This document shows positions 9,301 to 17,076 of a stretch of DNA of 64,000 nt, in pieces. Position 1 is the first letter of the stretch, and the number at the start of each line of letters is the position of its first letter. Source of the stretch: CBDIHP01 sp965279195 (GTDB lineage Bacteria; Planctomycetota; Planctomycetia; Isosphaerales; Isosphaeraceae); the NCBI GenBank assembly GCA_965279195.1, contig CBDIHP010000046.1:290118-354117 (forward strand), in the 5' to 3' direction. The notes beneath the pieces were generated by a model. That model did not search any database and was not told where the DNA came from. It saw only the letters and a list, made by a program, of their open reading frames with translations. Made by a program: the position numbers and the translations under genes.

Positions 9301-9751
9301 GCGCCACGGCCACGTCGCCGATCGAGACGGTGGCTTCCTTGTCGAACAAGTATTCGAACGTGATCCCGTGGTTGGTGGTCTTGAGCAGGCCCGACGACGC
9401 CGTGCCGACGTACCAGAGGGACGAATCTCCCTCGAAGACCGAGATGGCCGTGATCCGGCCCCCCATCGCGGCGGGACCAAGCGACCGCCAGTTCAGGGCC
9501 TTGGACCAGTCGTCGATCTTGAGGGCGTTGTCCCCGATCGCCCCGGCCTTCTTTGGCGCCTTCAACTCGTCGAGCTTCTTGTTCAGCTCGTTGATCTGCT
9601 TCTGGACCTCGGCGATCTGCTTCGACCGCTCGGGGTCCTCGGCCGGCGTCTGGGCGCGGGTCAGACCCGCGCCGACGAGCAAGCTCGCCGTCAGGACGAT
9701 CGGAAGGAGCCTCGTACCGAGGCGGATCAGTGTGGGGGTCGGCTTCGACAT
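6359..9751 (-). CDS. Exported sortilin-like beta-propeller protein with inserted PDZ domain
   Basis: The chosen start gives MSKPTPTLIRLGTRLLP, a clear signal peptide (cleavage near AQTPAEDP), and about 1,130 residues; the frame stays open 94 codons upstream, but that part runs through an intergenic inverted repeat and is not coding. A short coiled coil (residues 38-65) precedes many Asp-box/BNR blades (STDGGKTWKN, TTDGGATWKK, SEDFGQTWKS). Around residues 345-378 a Lys/Pro/Ala-rich linker leads into a PDZ domain (about 379-464, NAYLGVTGDD to VTFEARP), after which the propeller resumes. The tail is Gly-rich, then Glu/Arg-rich. Family knowledge suggests a secreted VPS10/sortilin-type propeller; the ligand is unknown. 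Placing a PDZ between blades is unusual. Confidence 0.88.
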   Translation of the reverse strand: MSKPTPTLIRLGTRLLPIVLTASLLVGAGLTRAQTPAEDPERSKQIAEVQKQINELNKKLDELKAPKKAGAIGDNALKIDDWSKALNWRSLGPAAMGGRITAISVFEGDSSLWYVGTASSGLLKTTNHGITFEYLFDKEATVSIGDVAVAPSNKDIVWIGTGEANPRNSVSWGDGVYKSTDGGKTWKNMGLKETLYTGKIVIHPKDPNIVYVGALGRLYAPNPDRGLYKTTDGGATWKKILHVDDRTGVVDMRMSPADPEALLVATYERERDAFDVNEPAKRNGPGSGIHRTTDGGKTWKKITKGLPTSNLGRIGLDWYKKDPRVVYAVLESEKTGLGPATKKSATPKSDPSKKAEPSKKGEPEKKAEPAKAATPPAGNAYLGVTGDDAPASGAVLDELVPNGPADKSGLKSKDIVVNVGGVKVATYEALVAEIRKRKAGEQVKFLVTRDNKPVEVLVTFEARPAGLDQVGSMQSESGASLVDPGRPFGSMLAGQIENAQDRQGTDGFEYGGVYRSDDAGESWTRINSLTPRPMYFSQIRVDPTDNNYLYVLGVALHRSTDGGKTFRGDGGRNVHADHHALWIDPKDPRHLVLGCDGGIYASFDRSSNWDHYNHVAIGQFYHVAIDSRRPFKVYGGLQDNGSWGGPDMVRSGQGALNEDWMNVGMGDGFKCQVDPSDPDQIYYTSQNGALGRRNLRTGEGGGIRPRPEQGKRFRFNWNTPFILANQNPKIYYAAGNYVFRSLNKGDDLRIISPDITKSEKGTATALSESPRDPNVLYAGTDDGNLWITKDGGKAWTELSGKLGLKGPRHVSSIEASRHADGRVYVAFDGHRSDEYDPLVYVSEDFGQTWKSIRANLPTGSSKTLREDRENPDLLYLGTEFAAWASIDRGTSWAKINGSTLPTVAVFEYAQHPTLDVVAVATHGRSLWVLEVGALRQATRAAYTAKAFLAKPDTAIRFRSEVPRGLTNRKFVGQNPFNGAVIYYGLSKKAEKIALKILDIQGNTVRDLRPSVEAGLHRLTWDLNGTVPGGTGQGGARRGGGGRGMFGGFGGGNFRPVPAGSYRLLLTVDGQEFSQPLLVQSDPAYPEPSSNALEAEEESEDEEAMAPEEREEREMERRAREGEPEPKRPID

Positions 9752-9845
9752 CGGGGGTGCGATCCTCGGTGGGGACTTCGAGGGCGGATGGGGTGGATCT
9801 CTGTCTGGAGGGTGATCGACGAAGCGAGTTGCCTCGACCTGATCG

Positions 9846-9995
9846 GGAGCCAGTTCGGGTGCCACTGGCTTTGCCAGTGCCAGGATCAGCCCTGACTTGC
9901 GGACTTGGCGATGGGCCGTTCGATGCCCCTGGTGGCGGTTCAAGCCGCAGAGGCCACTGTCGCACTGGCCAGCCAGTGGCACCCGAACTGGCTCC
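9846..9995. repeat. Intergenic inverted repeat, family C
   Basis: Arms 9846-9880 and 9962-9995 are near-perfect reverse complements (GGAGCCAGTTCGGGTGCCAC at the outer end), separated by about 80 bases. It sits between divergently transcribed genes. The arm sequence resembles palindromes I associate with planctomycete intergenic DNA; only one copy is in this window. Confidence 0.75.
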
Positions 9996-10159
9996 GAATT
10001 GGCTCGAAGGCGTGACCGTTCGGCTCGGCGCAAACTTTCCCTATTCTGCCTAAATGGCCAAGCTTTCGCAACGGCCTCGGTGCCGGATGGAGAAGGGGGA
10101 GCCGGCTCTGGTAGAGTGCTCGGGCGTCAAGGGGGCGAGCGGGGGCGTGGTGTGGGGGC

Positions 10160-11401
10160 GTGGCGATGGGCGAGCCGGATCCGATCCAGTTCGAGGACGA
10201 CGGGGTCGAGGAGGACAGCGGGCCCGGGCCGGTCGCCGAGGAGCCGGCGCTGGTGATCGATGAGGACGATCGGTACAACCGGCTGCGGCTGATCCCCTGG
10301 TGGCGTCAGGAGCGGCTGTCGGCGGCGAAGGTGCTGGTGGTCGGGGCGGGGGCGCTGGGGAATGAGGTGCTCAAGAACCTGGCGCTGCTTGGCGTCGGGA
10401 CGACCTATGTGATCGACCTGGACGCGGTCGAGCCGTCGAACCTGTCGCGGTCGGTGCTGTTCCGGCTGGAGGACGGGGGGCAGTCGAAGGCGGTAGTGGC
10501 GGCGCGACGGGCTGTGGAGATCAACCCGGACGTGACGATCAAGGCGTTGCGCGGGGATGTGATCACGGATCTGGGGCTGGGGGTGTTCCGGGATGTTGAT
10601 GTGGTGATCGGTTGCCTGGACAACCGCGAGGCCCGGCTGTGGGTGAACCGGCAGTGCTGGAAGGTGAGCACGCCGTGGGTCGATTCGGGGATCCAGGAGA
10701 TCCAGGGGGTCGTGAAGGTCTTCGTGCCGCCGGACTCGGCCTGCTACGAGTGCGCGATGACCGAGCGGGACTATCAGCTCCTGAACCTGCGGTACAGTTG
10801 CCCGCTCCTGAAGCGTGAACAGATCCTCGAAGGCAAGGTGCCGACCGCCCCGACGATCGCCTCGATGATGGCGGCCCTGGAGGTCCAGGAGGCGCTCAAG
10901 CTGATCCACGGCATGCCGGTGGCCGCCGGCAGTGCGCTCGTGTTCAACGGCGTGACGAATCAGTTCTACTCGACCCGGCTGCCGTTCCGCGAGGACTGCC
11001 TGAGCCACGAGACCTATCCTGAGCCCGACGACATCGGCCTGGGTGCCGATGACACGGTGGCTTCTCTCTTCGACGCGGTGCGGCCGACGCTGGAGGGCCC
11101 CTTGAGCCTCGCGCTGGAGCGAGACCTCGTCGTGGCCATCGACTGCCCGACGTGCGGCTGGCGCAAGGAGGTCATGCGCCCGAGGACGAAGGTCGGGCGC
11201 TCGGAGGCGATCTGCCCGAACTGCCGGATCGAGGGGCATCCGGAGACGGTCCAGGCGGTCAACGAGGGGGATGCGCTGGCGTCGCGGACGCTGGGGGAGG
11301 TGGGCATCCCTCGATATGATATCGTCCGCGTCGACGGGGTCGGCGACAGCCGGTTCGTCCTGCTCGGCAAGGACCGGGCGTGGTTCGAAACCGGCTGGTG
11401 A
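10160..11401 (+). CDS. ThiF/MoeB-family E1-like adenylyltransferase
   Basis: 413 residues. An acidic N-terminal leader (1-37) precedes the E1-like Rossmann domain: VLVVGAGALGNEVLKNLALL for ATP, then IDLDAVEPSNLSRSVLF with the conserved Asp and Asn/Arg residues. CYEC and a later Cys supply zinc ligands. The C-terminal 90 residues add a second zinc-ribbon-like pair, CPTCGWRK and CPNC. These enzymes adenylate the C-terminal Gly of a ubiquitin-like or sulfur-carrier protein. No ThiS/MoaD/ubiquitin-like gene or JAB peptidase lies nearby, so the partner is unknown. A start at the second Met (10166) is equally possible. Confidence 0.88.
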   Translation: MAMGEPDPIQFEDDGVEEDSGPGPVAEEPALVIDEDDRYNRLRLIPWWRQERLSAAKVLVVGAGALGNEVLKNLALLGVGTTYVIDLDAVEPSNLSRSVLFRLEDGGQSKAVVAARRAVEINPDVTIKALRGDVITDLGLGVFRDVDVVIGCLDNREARLWVNRQCWKVSTPWVDSGIQEIQGVVKVFVPPDSACYECAMTERDYQLLNLRYSCPLLKREQILEGKVPTAPTIASMMAALEVQEALKLIHGMPVAAGSALVFNGVTNQFYSTRLPFREDCLSHETYPEPDDIGLGADDTVASLFDAVRPTLEGPLSLALERDLVVAIDCPTCGWRKEVMRPRTKVGRSEAICPNCRIEGHPETVQAVNEGDALASRTLGEVGIPRYDIVRVDGVGDSRFVLLGKDRAWFETGW

Positions 11402-11408
11402 CACCCTT

Positions 11409-11440
11409 GAGTGCGGCAGCTTGCCTCCGCTCCCGCACTC
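11409..11440. repeat. Short copy of palindromic repeat family A
   Basis: GAGTGCGG at the left and CCGCACTC at the right bracket GCTTGCCTCCGCT. It lies just after the stop of the E1-like gene and between convergent genes, so it may also act as a terminator. It matches the outer motif of the larger copies near 12.0, 20.8 and 45.2 kb. Confidence 0.6.
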
Positions 11441-11458
11441 GGGGTCGTTCGGGAGGCG

Positions 11459-11860
11459 TTACTTGATCTTCGCGCCCGGGATGCACTCGGGGTCGTCGAC
11501 GGTCAGCAGGATGACCTTCTGGCCGGAGGTGGCCGCGAGGAGCATGCCGTTGGAGGTCTCGCCCCGGAGGACGGCGGGGGCGAGGTTGTTGACGATGATG
11601 ATCTTCTTGCCGACGAGCGACTCGGGCGTGTAGTGGGCCCGGATGCCCGCGACGATCTGCTTCTGGACGTCGCCGACGTTCAGTTGCAGGAGCATCAGCT
11701 TGTCGGCGTTCGGGTGCGGCCTGGCTTCGAGGATCTCGGCGACCCGGAGCTCGACCTTGGCGAAGTCCTCGTAGCCGATCAGGGCGACGCCGGCGGGTGC
11801 GGCCGGAGCAGGGGCGGGTGCGGGTGTCGGGGCGGGCGGGTTGGCGGCGGGTTCGGTCAT
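11459..11860 (-). CDS. tRNA-binding-domain protein (MetG C-terminal/CsaA-like)
   Basis: 133 residues. A Pro/Ala-rich leader (1-25) is followed by a complete EMAP/CsaA-type OB fold: FAKVELRVAEILEARPHPNA, DKLMLLQLNVGD, KQIVAGIRAHYTPESLVGK, NLAPAVLRGETSNGMLLAA. In many bacteria this domain is the C-terminus of methionyl-tRNA synthetase and aids tRNA binding or dimerisation; here it is free-standing. No metG body is in the window. It could assist a separate MetG or act as a CsaA-like chaperone; the sequence does not decide. Confidence 0.88.
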   Translation of the reverse strand: MTEPAANPPAPTPAPAPAPAAPAGVALIGYEDFAKVELRVAEILEARPHPNADKLMLLQLNVGDVQKQIVAGIRAHYTPESLVGKKIIIVNNLAPAVLRGETSNGMLLAATSGQKVILLTVDDPECIPGAKIK

Positions 11861-12454
11861 GGTCGGGATCCCGGTGGCGGACGCCCCCGGTCAATCGCGG
11901 GGGCCGTCGAAGGCCCCATTGTGCCGAAGGGATCAAGCCTGAGCCAGACCAACCACCTGGAGTGCGGAAGCTTGCTTCCGCTCTCACCCGGCGGGAGCTT
12001 GCTTCCGCTCTCACCCGGCGGGAGCTTGCTCCCGAGAATCTGGATCGAGTCGGGGGCGGTCCCTTCGATCTCGCACGCGGAGCAAGTTCCCCGAAAACAG
12101 GGCGGAAGCGCGCTTCCGCACTCCACGCCTAGCGGCCCACGAGCCGCTTCGCGCCCGAGGCGAGTTGGGTTGATGACCTGCCAGGCCATCACGAAGGGGA
12201 TGCTCGGGTGCTTGAGGACAGTCGGGGTGTTCTTCTCGAACACGAAGTGGCCGCTGAACATCACGGCGTAGCCGCCGAAGAAGAAGAGCGGCGACCACAG
12301 CGGCTTGAAGGGGAAGGAGCAGGAGGGCGGCCGCCACCATCGGCCAGCCGACGAAGACGTGGAGGACGTGGTTCACCGGGTGCTGGTGGTCCTCGCGGTA
12401 CTTCGCGACGAACTTCTGGAACTTCGAGGGGGCCTGGATCGCGGTCGTGGACAT
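11857..12454 (-). pseudogene. Mpo1-like (DUF962) membrane protein, frameshifted
   Basis: The start at 12454 reads MSTTAIQAPSKFQKFVAKYR, then EDHQHPVNHVLHVFVGWPMV and a hydrophobic segment. Near 12313, at a CCCC run, the frame is lost; the next frame continues FFFGGYAVMFSGHFVFEKNT and PSIPFVMAWQVI, the conserved second half of Mpo1/YGL010w-like proteins, which in yeast is a dioxygenase of fatty-acid alpha-oxidation. One base removed from the C run restores a continuous protein. The C-terminal tail then reads straight through a family A repeat to a stop at 11857, so the natural end is uncertain. It could be a true pseudogene or a sequence error. Confidence 0.7.
11957..12125. repeat. Palindromic intergenic repeat, family A
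   Basis: Begins CTGGAGTGCGGAAGCTTGCT and ends with its reverse complement (GCGCTTCCGCACTCCA). Inside, the unit CTCACCCGGCGGGAGCTTGC is repeated in tandem. Related copies lie at 11409, 20712 and 45142. The block is read through by the end of the Mpo1-like frame. Confidence 0.8.
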
Positions 12455-12499
12455 GTCGGGACTCCGTTTCCCATCCGGGCCGGGCCCGGAGACTCCATC

Positions 12500-14169
12500 C
12501 ATGGAGGACCTTATCGCAAGGCCGCCGGGCGTGCCTACCCCAGCCGGAGGGGCCTCGGCCGTCTCTCTCTCGCTTGTCCGATGTGGCCTCGACCGCCGGG
12601 ACGTTCGTCTTCGGCTGGATGCCCTTGTGGACCTTCGGATCCTCGTACGTATCCAGGTTCTTGTGGAAGATTTGTGAGTAGTAGGTCTGGAAGTTGAACT
12701 TGGGGCTGTTGTCCTCATCGTGGCACTTCCAGCAAATCCCGCCCTTGTCGGCCCCCTCGGCGGTGCGCTTGAGGAACTTCGTGATCTCCTTGTTGTCGGG
12801 CTCGGAGACGTGCCGCGAGGCGGGGCCGTGGCAGTTCTCGCACTGGTTGCCCTTGAGGTTCGGCGTCAGCTCGGCGGAGACCCAGCCGGTGTTGTAGGCC
12901 GAAGCCCGTCGTGTGGCAGGAGATGCACTCGGCGTCGTACTCGCGGTTCCGCTTGGGGTCGTTCGTGAGCCCCTCGTAGGCGTGGGGCGTGCTTGGAGTT
13001 CGACCACTTCTGGAACGTGTTGGGGTGGCACATCTTGCAGTTGTACGCCCCGATCGTAGGTCGCCCCCGGCGCGCCCTCGACGTTCGCCTTGCGGTTGAA
13101 GTTCGTCACCAGGCCGACCGACTTGAGGATATTCTGATATTCCTCGTCGATCAGGACCCGCATCGACTCCGCCTTGGTGAATCGGGAGTTCAGCTCCTGC
13201 CGCTGATATTTGACCTGGACCGGGCTCCCAGGGTAGATGCCCAGCGCGACGACATACTTGCCCTTCTGGCCTGCGTCGATCACGAGCGTCTTGCCGGTCG
13301 TTGGCGTATTCGGGCTTGTCGGCCGGCTCGGGCAGCTTGGCCGTGGTCACGACCACGTCGAAGCCGGGGAACTGCTTGGCCAGCTTGATCCCCTCATCGC
13401 GAGGACCCTGGACCATCAGCACCTGGACCTGCGAGGACTTCTCCAGGTCGGCGAGGACAGCCGGGAGGACCTCCTCGGGAGACTTGTAAGTGAGCAGGGC
13501 CTCTTTGGCGGGGTCCACGAGCTTGTTGTAGGGCTCGGATGTCATGACCGCGGTGACGCCGATGGCGACCTCGCCCGCCTTTGCGATGGTGCTCTTGCGG
13601 ACGGCCTCCTCCATGCCCGAGGCGGGGATGAGGTTGGCCGAGAGGAACCGGGGCGGCTCCTTCAGGTTGAGGAGTTGCGCCATGACCTCGTCGACGCCGA
13701 GCTTGAGATCCTCGGGGCCGAGGGCCACGGCGTCGTACTTCATCGCGGTGAGGCCCTTGAGGGCGATGCCGAACTTGATCTTCTCCTGCTCGATCCCGCC
13801 CCGGGAGCTGCTCGGGTGGTGGACGAGGTTGCCGGAGTCGATCGCGGCGGTCGGCCACTTCTGGGCGTGGAGCTTCTCGAAGAGGTCGTAACGCCGCTCG
13901 AAGCCGCCGAGCTGACCGTCGGCGCAGCCGCAAGGCTGGAGATAACCGTTGCCCTCGCCGCTGACGATCAGGACGCCGGCCGGGGCGGGGCTCCAGTCGG
14001 CGAAGAGCTTGGTCGGCCCCTTGTCGGGCTTGGGCGCCGTGGCCTGTTCGACGACGGGTTTGGTCGAGGGGGTGGTTTCCTTGGTGTTCGAGCCGCAGCC
14101 CGCGAAGGAGGAGGCGGCGAGGACGAGGAGGGCGGCCGACCAGCGGGTGCCGTGGGGGTTTCGGGGCAT
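12500..14169 (-). pseudogene. Multihaem cytochrome c lipoprotein with several frameshifts
   Basis: From ATG 14169: MPRNPHGTRWSAALLVLAAS then SFAGCGSN, a lipobox, so a lipoprotein. Residues 50-290 resemble a metallophosphatase/5'-nucleotidase-like domain with a GYLQPCGC motif. After the frame shifts near 13302 (AND to VIDAGQKGKYVV), the C-terminal part carries haem-binding sites CKMCH, CISCH, CENCH and CWKCH, in the manner of cytochrome c554-type proteins. The four CxxCH motifs are spread over three frames, requiring shifts near 13302, 13045, 12985 and 12905. Apart from the shifts the protein looks intact. The 3' end is unclear (12.45-12.6 kb). Likely a periplasmic electron carrier in its intact form. 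Confidence 0.75.
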
Positions 14170-14412
14170 CGGGTTCGGGCTCCTCGGACGCTCGGGGCGG
14201 ATCGGAAAGGGTCTCTGCGACGCGGGCCTCCGGCCCGCGAACTTCCGGCACATCGACGGCGGAGGCCGCCTGGCGTGACGCGCCGGCGGCCCAAGTGCTT
14301 CGCCCCGGTCGGGCGGGGGAAGCTGGGGGACCATTCTACCGAATCGGCAGGGTTGGCGAAGGATCCCTCCCGGTCCCACTCATCATCGGCAAGAACGGCA
14401 CAATCGTCCAGG

Positions 14413-15576
14413 TTAACTGTTGCTGTTCACGAAGACCGAGACCGGCACGCGGATCAACGGGGCGTGCGGGTGGCTGGTCTTGATCACGATCTCGTCGGTG
14501 ACCGCGCCGGTGTCGGACTGGGGCTTCACGGTGACGGTGAGGTCGTACTTCTTGCCCTTACTCGACGGGGCGGCGACGCCCGGCGCGGAGTCGGCCGCGC
14601 TCGGGGCCGACGGCTTGATCGCGACGTCCAGGATGCCGGGTTTCTTGACGATCTCGAACGTCGTCTCCGACTGGTCGCGGACCCACATCGAGAGCGTCTC
14701 GGTGGCGCCCCGCCTGGCGGAGACCTCGCGCATCTGGACGCCCCAGCGCGGGGCCATGGAGATCGGGCCCTCGACCCGCCCGACGGCGGTGAGCTTGACC
14801 TCGGCCTTCTTGGGGTGGTCGGTCTTGATCAGGACCTCGTCGCTGAACGGGCCGATGTCGGCCCCTTCCTTGACGATCACGTCCACCAGGACGCCGCCCC
14901 GCTTGAGGTCGTATTTCTTGCGTTCCTCGTCGTCCAGCGGGCGGATCGCGTGGGCCAGGACGCCGGGATTGGTGGTCACGACGTCGGTGACCTTCAGCTC
15001 CGGCCGGTCGTGCGAGAACAGGACGACGGGGATCTTCGTGGCCTTGCCGGTCCCGGGCGTCAGGAAGTTGAGGATGGTGTCCCCCGGGATCATCGTGATC
15101 GCCGGGTGGATCATGCCCGAGATCACGAAGTCGGCCTTGGGATTGTCGGGGTCGTTCGACTCGATCGTGACCGCCCGCTCGAACTTGTTGTGGAACTCCT
15201 TGGTGTCCCACGTGACCTTGATCGAGGTCGAGGCGCCGGGCTTGAGGGTCAGTTTGCCCTTCTCGGACTCGTTCTCGGTGAGGTTCGCGATCGTGCAGGA
15301 GCAGGTCGACGGGCCCTTCCAGAGGACCAGGTCGCCTTTGCCCTCGTTCTTGATCGTGAATTCCTTCGCCCCGTGCTCGTGCTGGGACATGATCCCGAAC
15401 TCGTGGCGGGTCGGGCCGACGACCGCCATCCGCGGCGCGGGCCCGCTGGGGACCGCGACGGAGTCGGGCAGCAAGGCGTCGGGCTTGCCGCCGAGCCCGC
15501 CGACCAGCGGGAAGCCGATGGTCAGCCCGACCGAGAGGGCGATCACGATGGCACCGAAGGCGATCCAGCGCATCAT
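14413..15576 (-). CDS. DUF1573 protein, copy 2
   Basis: 387 residues. It starts MMRWIAFGAIVIALSVGLTI, a membrane anchor or uncleaved signal. An Ig-like DUF1573 domain follows (FGIMSQHEHGAKEFTIKNEG, then CSCTI and WDTKEF), with the CSC motif typical of the family. The rest consists of further beta-sandwich repeats ending in a DEIVIKTSHPHAPLIRVPVS strand. It is a close paralogue of the gene immediately upstream (15671-16849), matching over its whole length. The location is probably extracytoplasmic. Function is unknown. Confidence 0.88.
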   Translation of the reverse strand: MMRWIAFGAIVIALSVGLTIGFPLVGGLGGKPDALLPDSVAVPSGPAPRMAVVGPTRHEFGIMSQHEHGAKEFTIKNEGKGDLVLWKGPSTCSCTIANLTENESEKGKLTLKPGASTSIKVTWDTKEFHNKFERAVTIESNDPDNPKADFVISGMIHPAITMIPGDTILNFLTPGTGKATKIPVVLFSHDRPELKVTDVVTTNPGVLAHAIRPLDDEERKKYDLKRGGVLVDVIVKEGADIGPFSDEVLIKTDHPKKAEVKLTAVGRVEGPISMAPRWGVQMREVSARRGATETLSMWVRDQSETTFEIVKKPGILDVAIKPSAPSAADSAPGVAAPSSKGKKYDLTVTVKPQSDTGAVTDEIVIKTSHPHAPLIRVPVSVFVNSNS

Positions 15577-15670
15577 GGGAGGGACTCCGTCCCGAGGGCG
15601 AGGCGGCGAGCGGGGGTTCCTGACGACCCGGGTACTCTAACCGCCCGCCCGATGGGGGTAAACGTCCTGA

Positions 15671-16849
15671 TCAGCCGTTGCTGTTCACGAAGACCTGGAC
15701 CGGCACGCGGAGCAGCGGGGCGTTGGGGTGGTTGGTCTTGATGAGGATCTCGTCGGTGACCGCGCCCGTGGGCGTGTTGGGCTTCACCCGCACCACGAAG
15801 TCATACTTCTTGCCCTTGGCGGCGGGGGCGTTGGGGGTCGCTGCGGGCTTGTCGGCCTCGCTCGCGGCGGCGGGGGTGATCTCGACGTCCACCTCGGCCG
15901 GCTTCTTCACGACCTCGAACTTCGTGTCGGGCTGGTCGCGGACCCACATGGTCATGTTCGAGCTGCCGCCCCTCTTGGAGGAGACCTCGCGCATCTGGAC
16001 GCCCCAGCGCGGGGCCATCGAGATCGGGCCTTCAACCCGGCCCAGGGCGGTGAACTTGAGTTCGGGCTTCTTGGGGTGGTTGGTCTTGATAAGGACCTCG
16101 TCGCTGAACGGGCCGAGGTTCGCCCCCTTCTTGACGATCACGTCGACCCGGACGCCCCCCTCCTTGATCTCGAACCTCTTCTTCTCCTCGTCGTTCAGCG
16201 GGCGGATGCTGTGGCTGAGGACGGCGGGATTGGTGGTCACGACGTCGGTGACCTTGAGGTCGGCCTTGTTCTGGGAGAAGAGGACGACGGGGAGGGCGAA
16301 GTCCTTGCTGTTGTTCGGCGTCATGAAGTTCAGGGTGGTCTCGCCGGGGATCATCGTGATCGCCGGGAAGATCTTGCCGCCGATGGCGAACTTCGCCTTG
16401 GGGGTCTCGGGGTCGTTGGTCTCCAGGTAGACGGCCCGCTCGAAGTCGTTCGAAAACTCCTTGGTCTGCCAGGAGACCTTGATCTTGCCGCTGGCGCCCG
16501 GCTTGATGGTGAGCTGGGAGCGCTTCTCGGGGAGCTTCTCGGGCAGCTCGACCACGGTGCAGGAGCAGGTGGACGACTCGGTGCCGGCGGTCAGGATCAG
16601 GTCGCCCTGGCCGTCGTTCTTGATCTCGAAGTCATGCTCGCTGCTATCCTGCTGGGTCATCGTGCCGAAGTCGAACTTCTCGGTGCCGATGACCGTGAGT
16701 TTGGGCCGGGGGCCGGTCGGGGCGATCGGCGCCGACTCGGGGATCAGGGACTCGACCTTGCCCGAACCCGCGGTGAGGTAAGGGAATCCGATCGTGACGA
16801 CCACCGAGGCGGCGATGACGACGACCCCGAAGACAATCCAGCGCGTCAT
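15671..16849 (-). CDS. DUF1573 protein, copy 1
   Basis: 392 residues, opening MTRWIVFGVVVIAASVVVTI (membrane anchor). The DUF1573 domain has FGTMTQQDSSEHDFEIKNDG, the CSCTVVELPEK motif and WQTKEFSNDFERAVYLETND, with later repeats ending DEILIKTNHPNAPLLRVPVQ. It is about 95 bases upstream of its paralogue in the same orientation, so the two are probably co-transcribed and arose by tandem duplication. The shared segment GPISMAPRWGVQMREVSS shows how close they are. Probably a cell-surface structural or lipid-trafficking-like protein, but this is inference. Confidence 0.88.
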   Translation of the reverse strand: MTRWIVFGVVVIAASVVVTIGFPYLTAGSGKVESLIPESAPIAPTGPRPKLTVIGTEKFDFGTMTQQDSSEHDFEIKNDGQGDLILTAGTESSTCSCTVVELPEKLPEKRSQLTIKPGASGKIKVSWQTKEFSNDFERAVYLETNDPETPKAKFAIGGKIFPAITMIPGETTLNFMTPNNSKDFALPVVLFSQNKADLKVTDVVTTNPAVLSHSIRPLNDEEKKRFEIKEGGVRVDVIVKKGANLGPFSDEVLIKTNHPKKPELKFTALGRVEGPISMAPRWGVQMREVSSKRGGSSNMTMWVRDQPDTKFEVVKKPAEVDVEITPAAASEADKPAATPNAPAAKGKKYDFVVRVKPNTPTGAVTDEILIKTNHPNAPLLRVPVQVFVNSNG

Positions 16850-17076
16850 GGGAACACACCCCTGATCGAGAGTTCCGAGGGAGGCGAGTCGAGGCCGCCG
16901 GGTCGCGGCGACCGAGATGGATCGGGATGAGGACGGACGGGGCCCGGAGTGCCCTGGGGACGTGTCCGAACCGCCGGCGCACGGGCATGCGGCGGCATTC
17001 CGGGAAGCCTCGCGACTGATTTACGCCCCGGTCGTGCCTTTGGTTCGCGCGAAACCGGGGCCGTCCGGAAAATCGC

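Noticed and set aside
9752..10033. A 94-residue N-terminal extension of the beta-propeller protein
   Set aside because: It reads through the family C inverted repeat; the signal peptide begins at 9751.
11957..12125. Tandem units as a CRISPR array
   Set aside because: Units are adjacent palindromes without unique spacers, and no cas genes are present.
13237..15741. An 834-codon plus-strand frame
   Set aside because: It lies opposite the cytochrome and DUF1573 genes and has shadow-like composition (Gly/Asp/Val/Arg-rich, no motifs).
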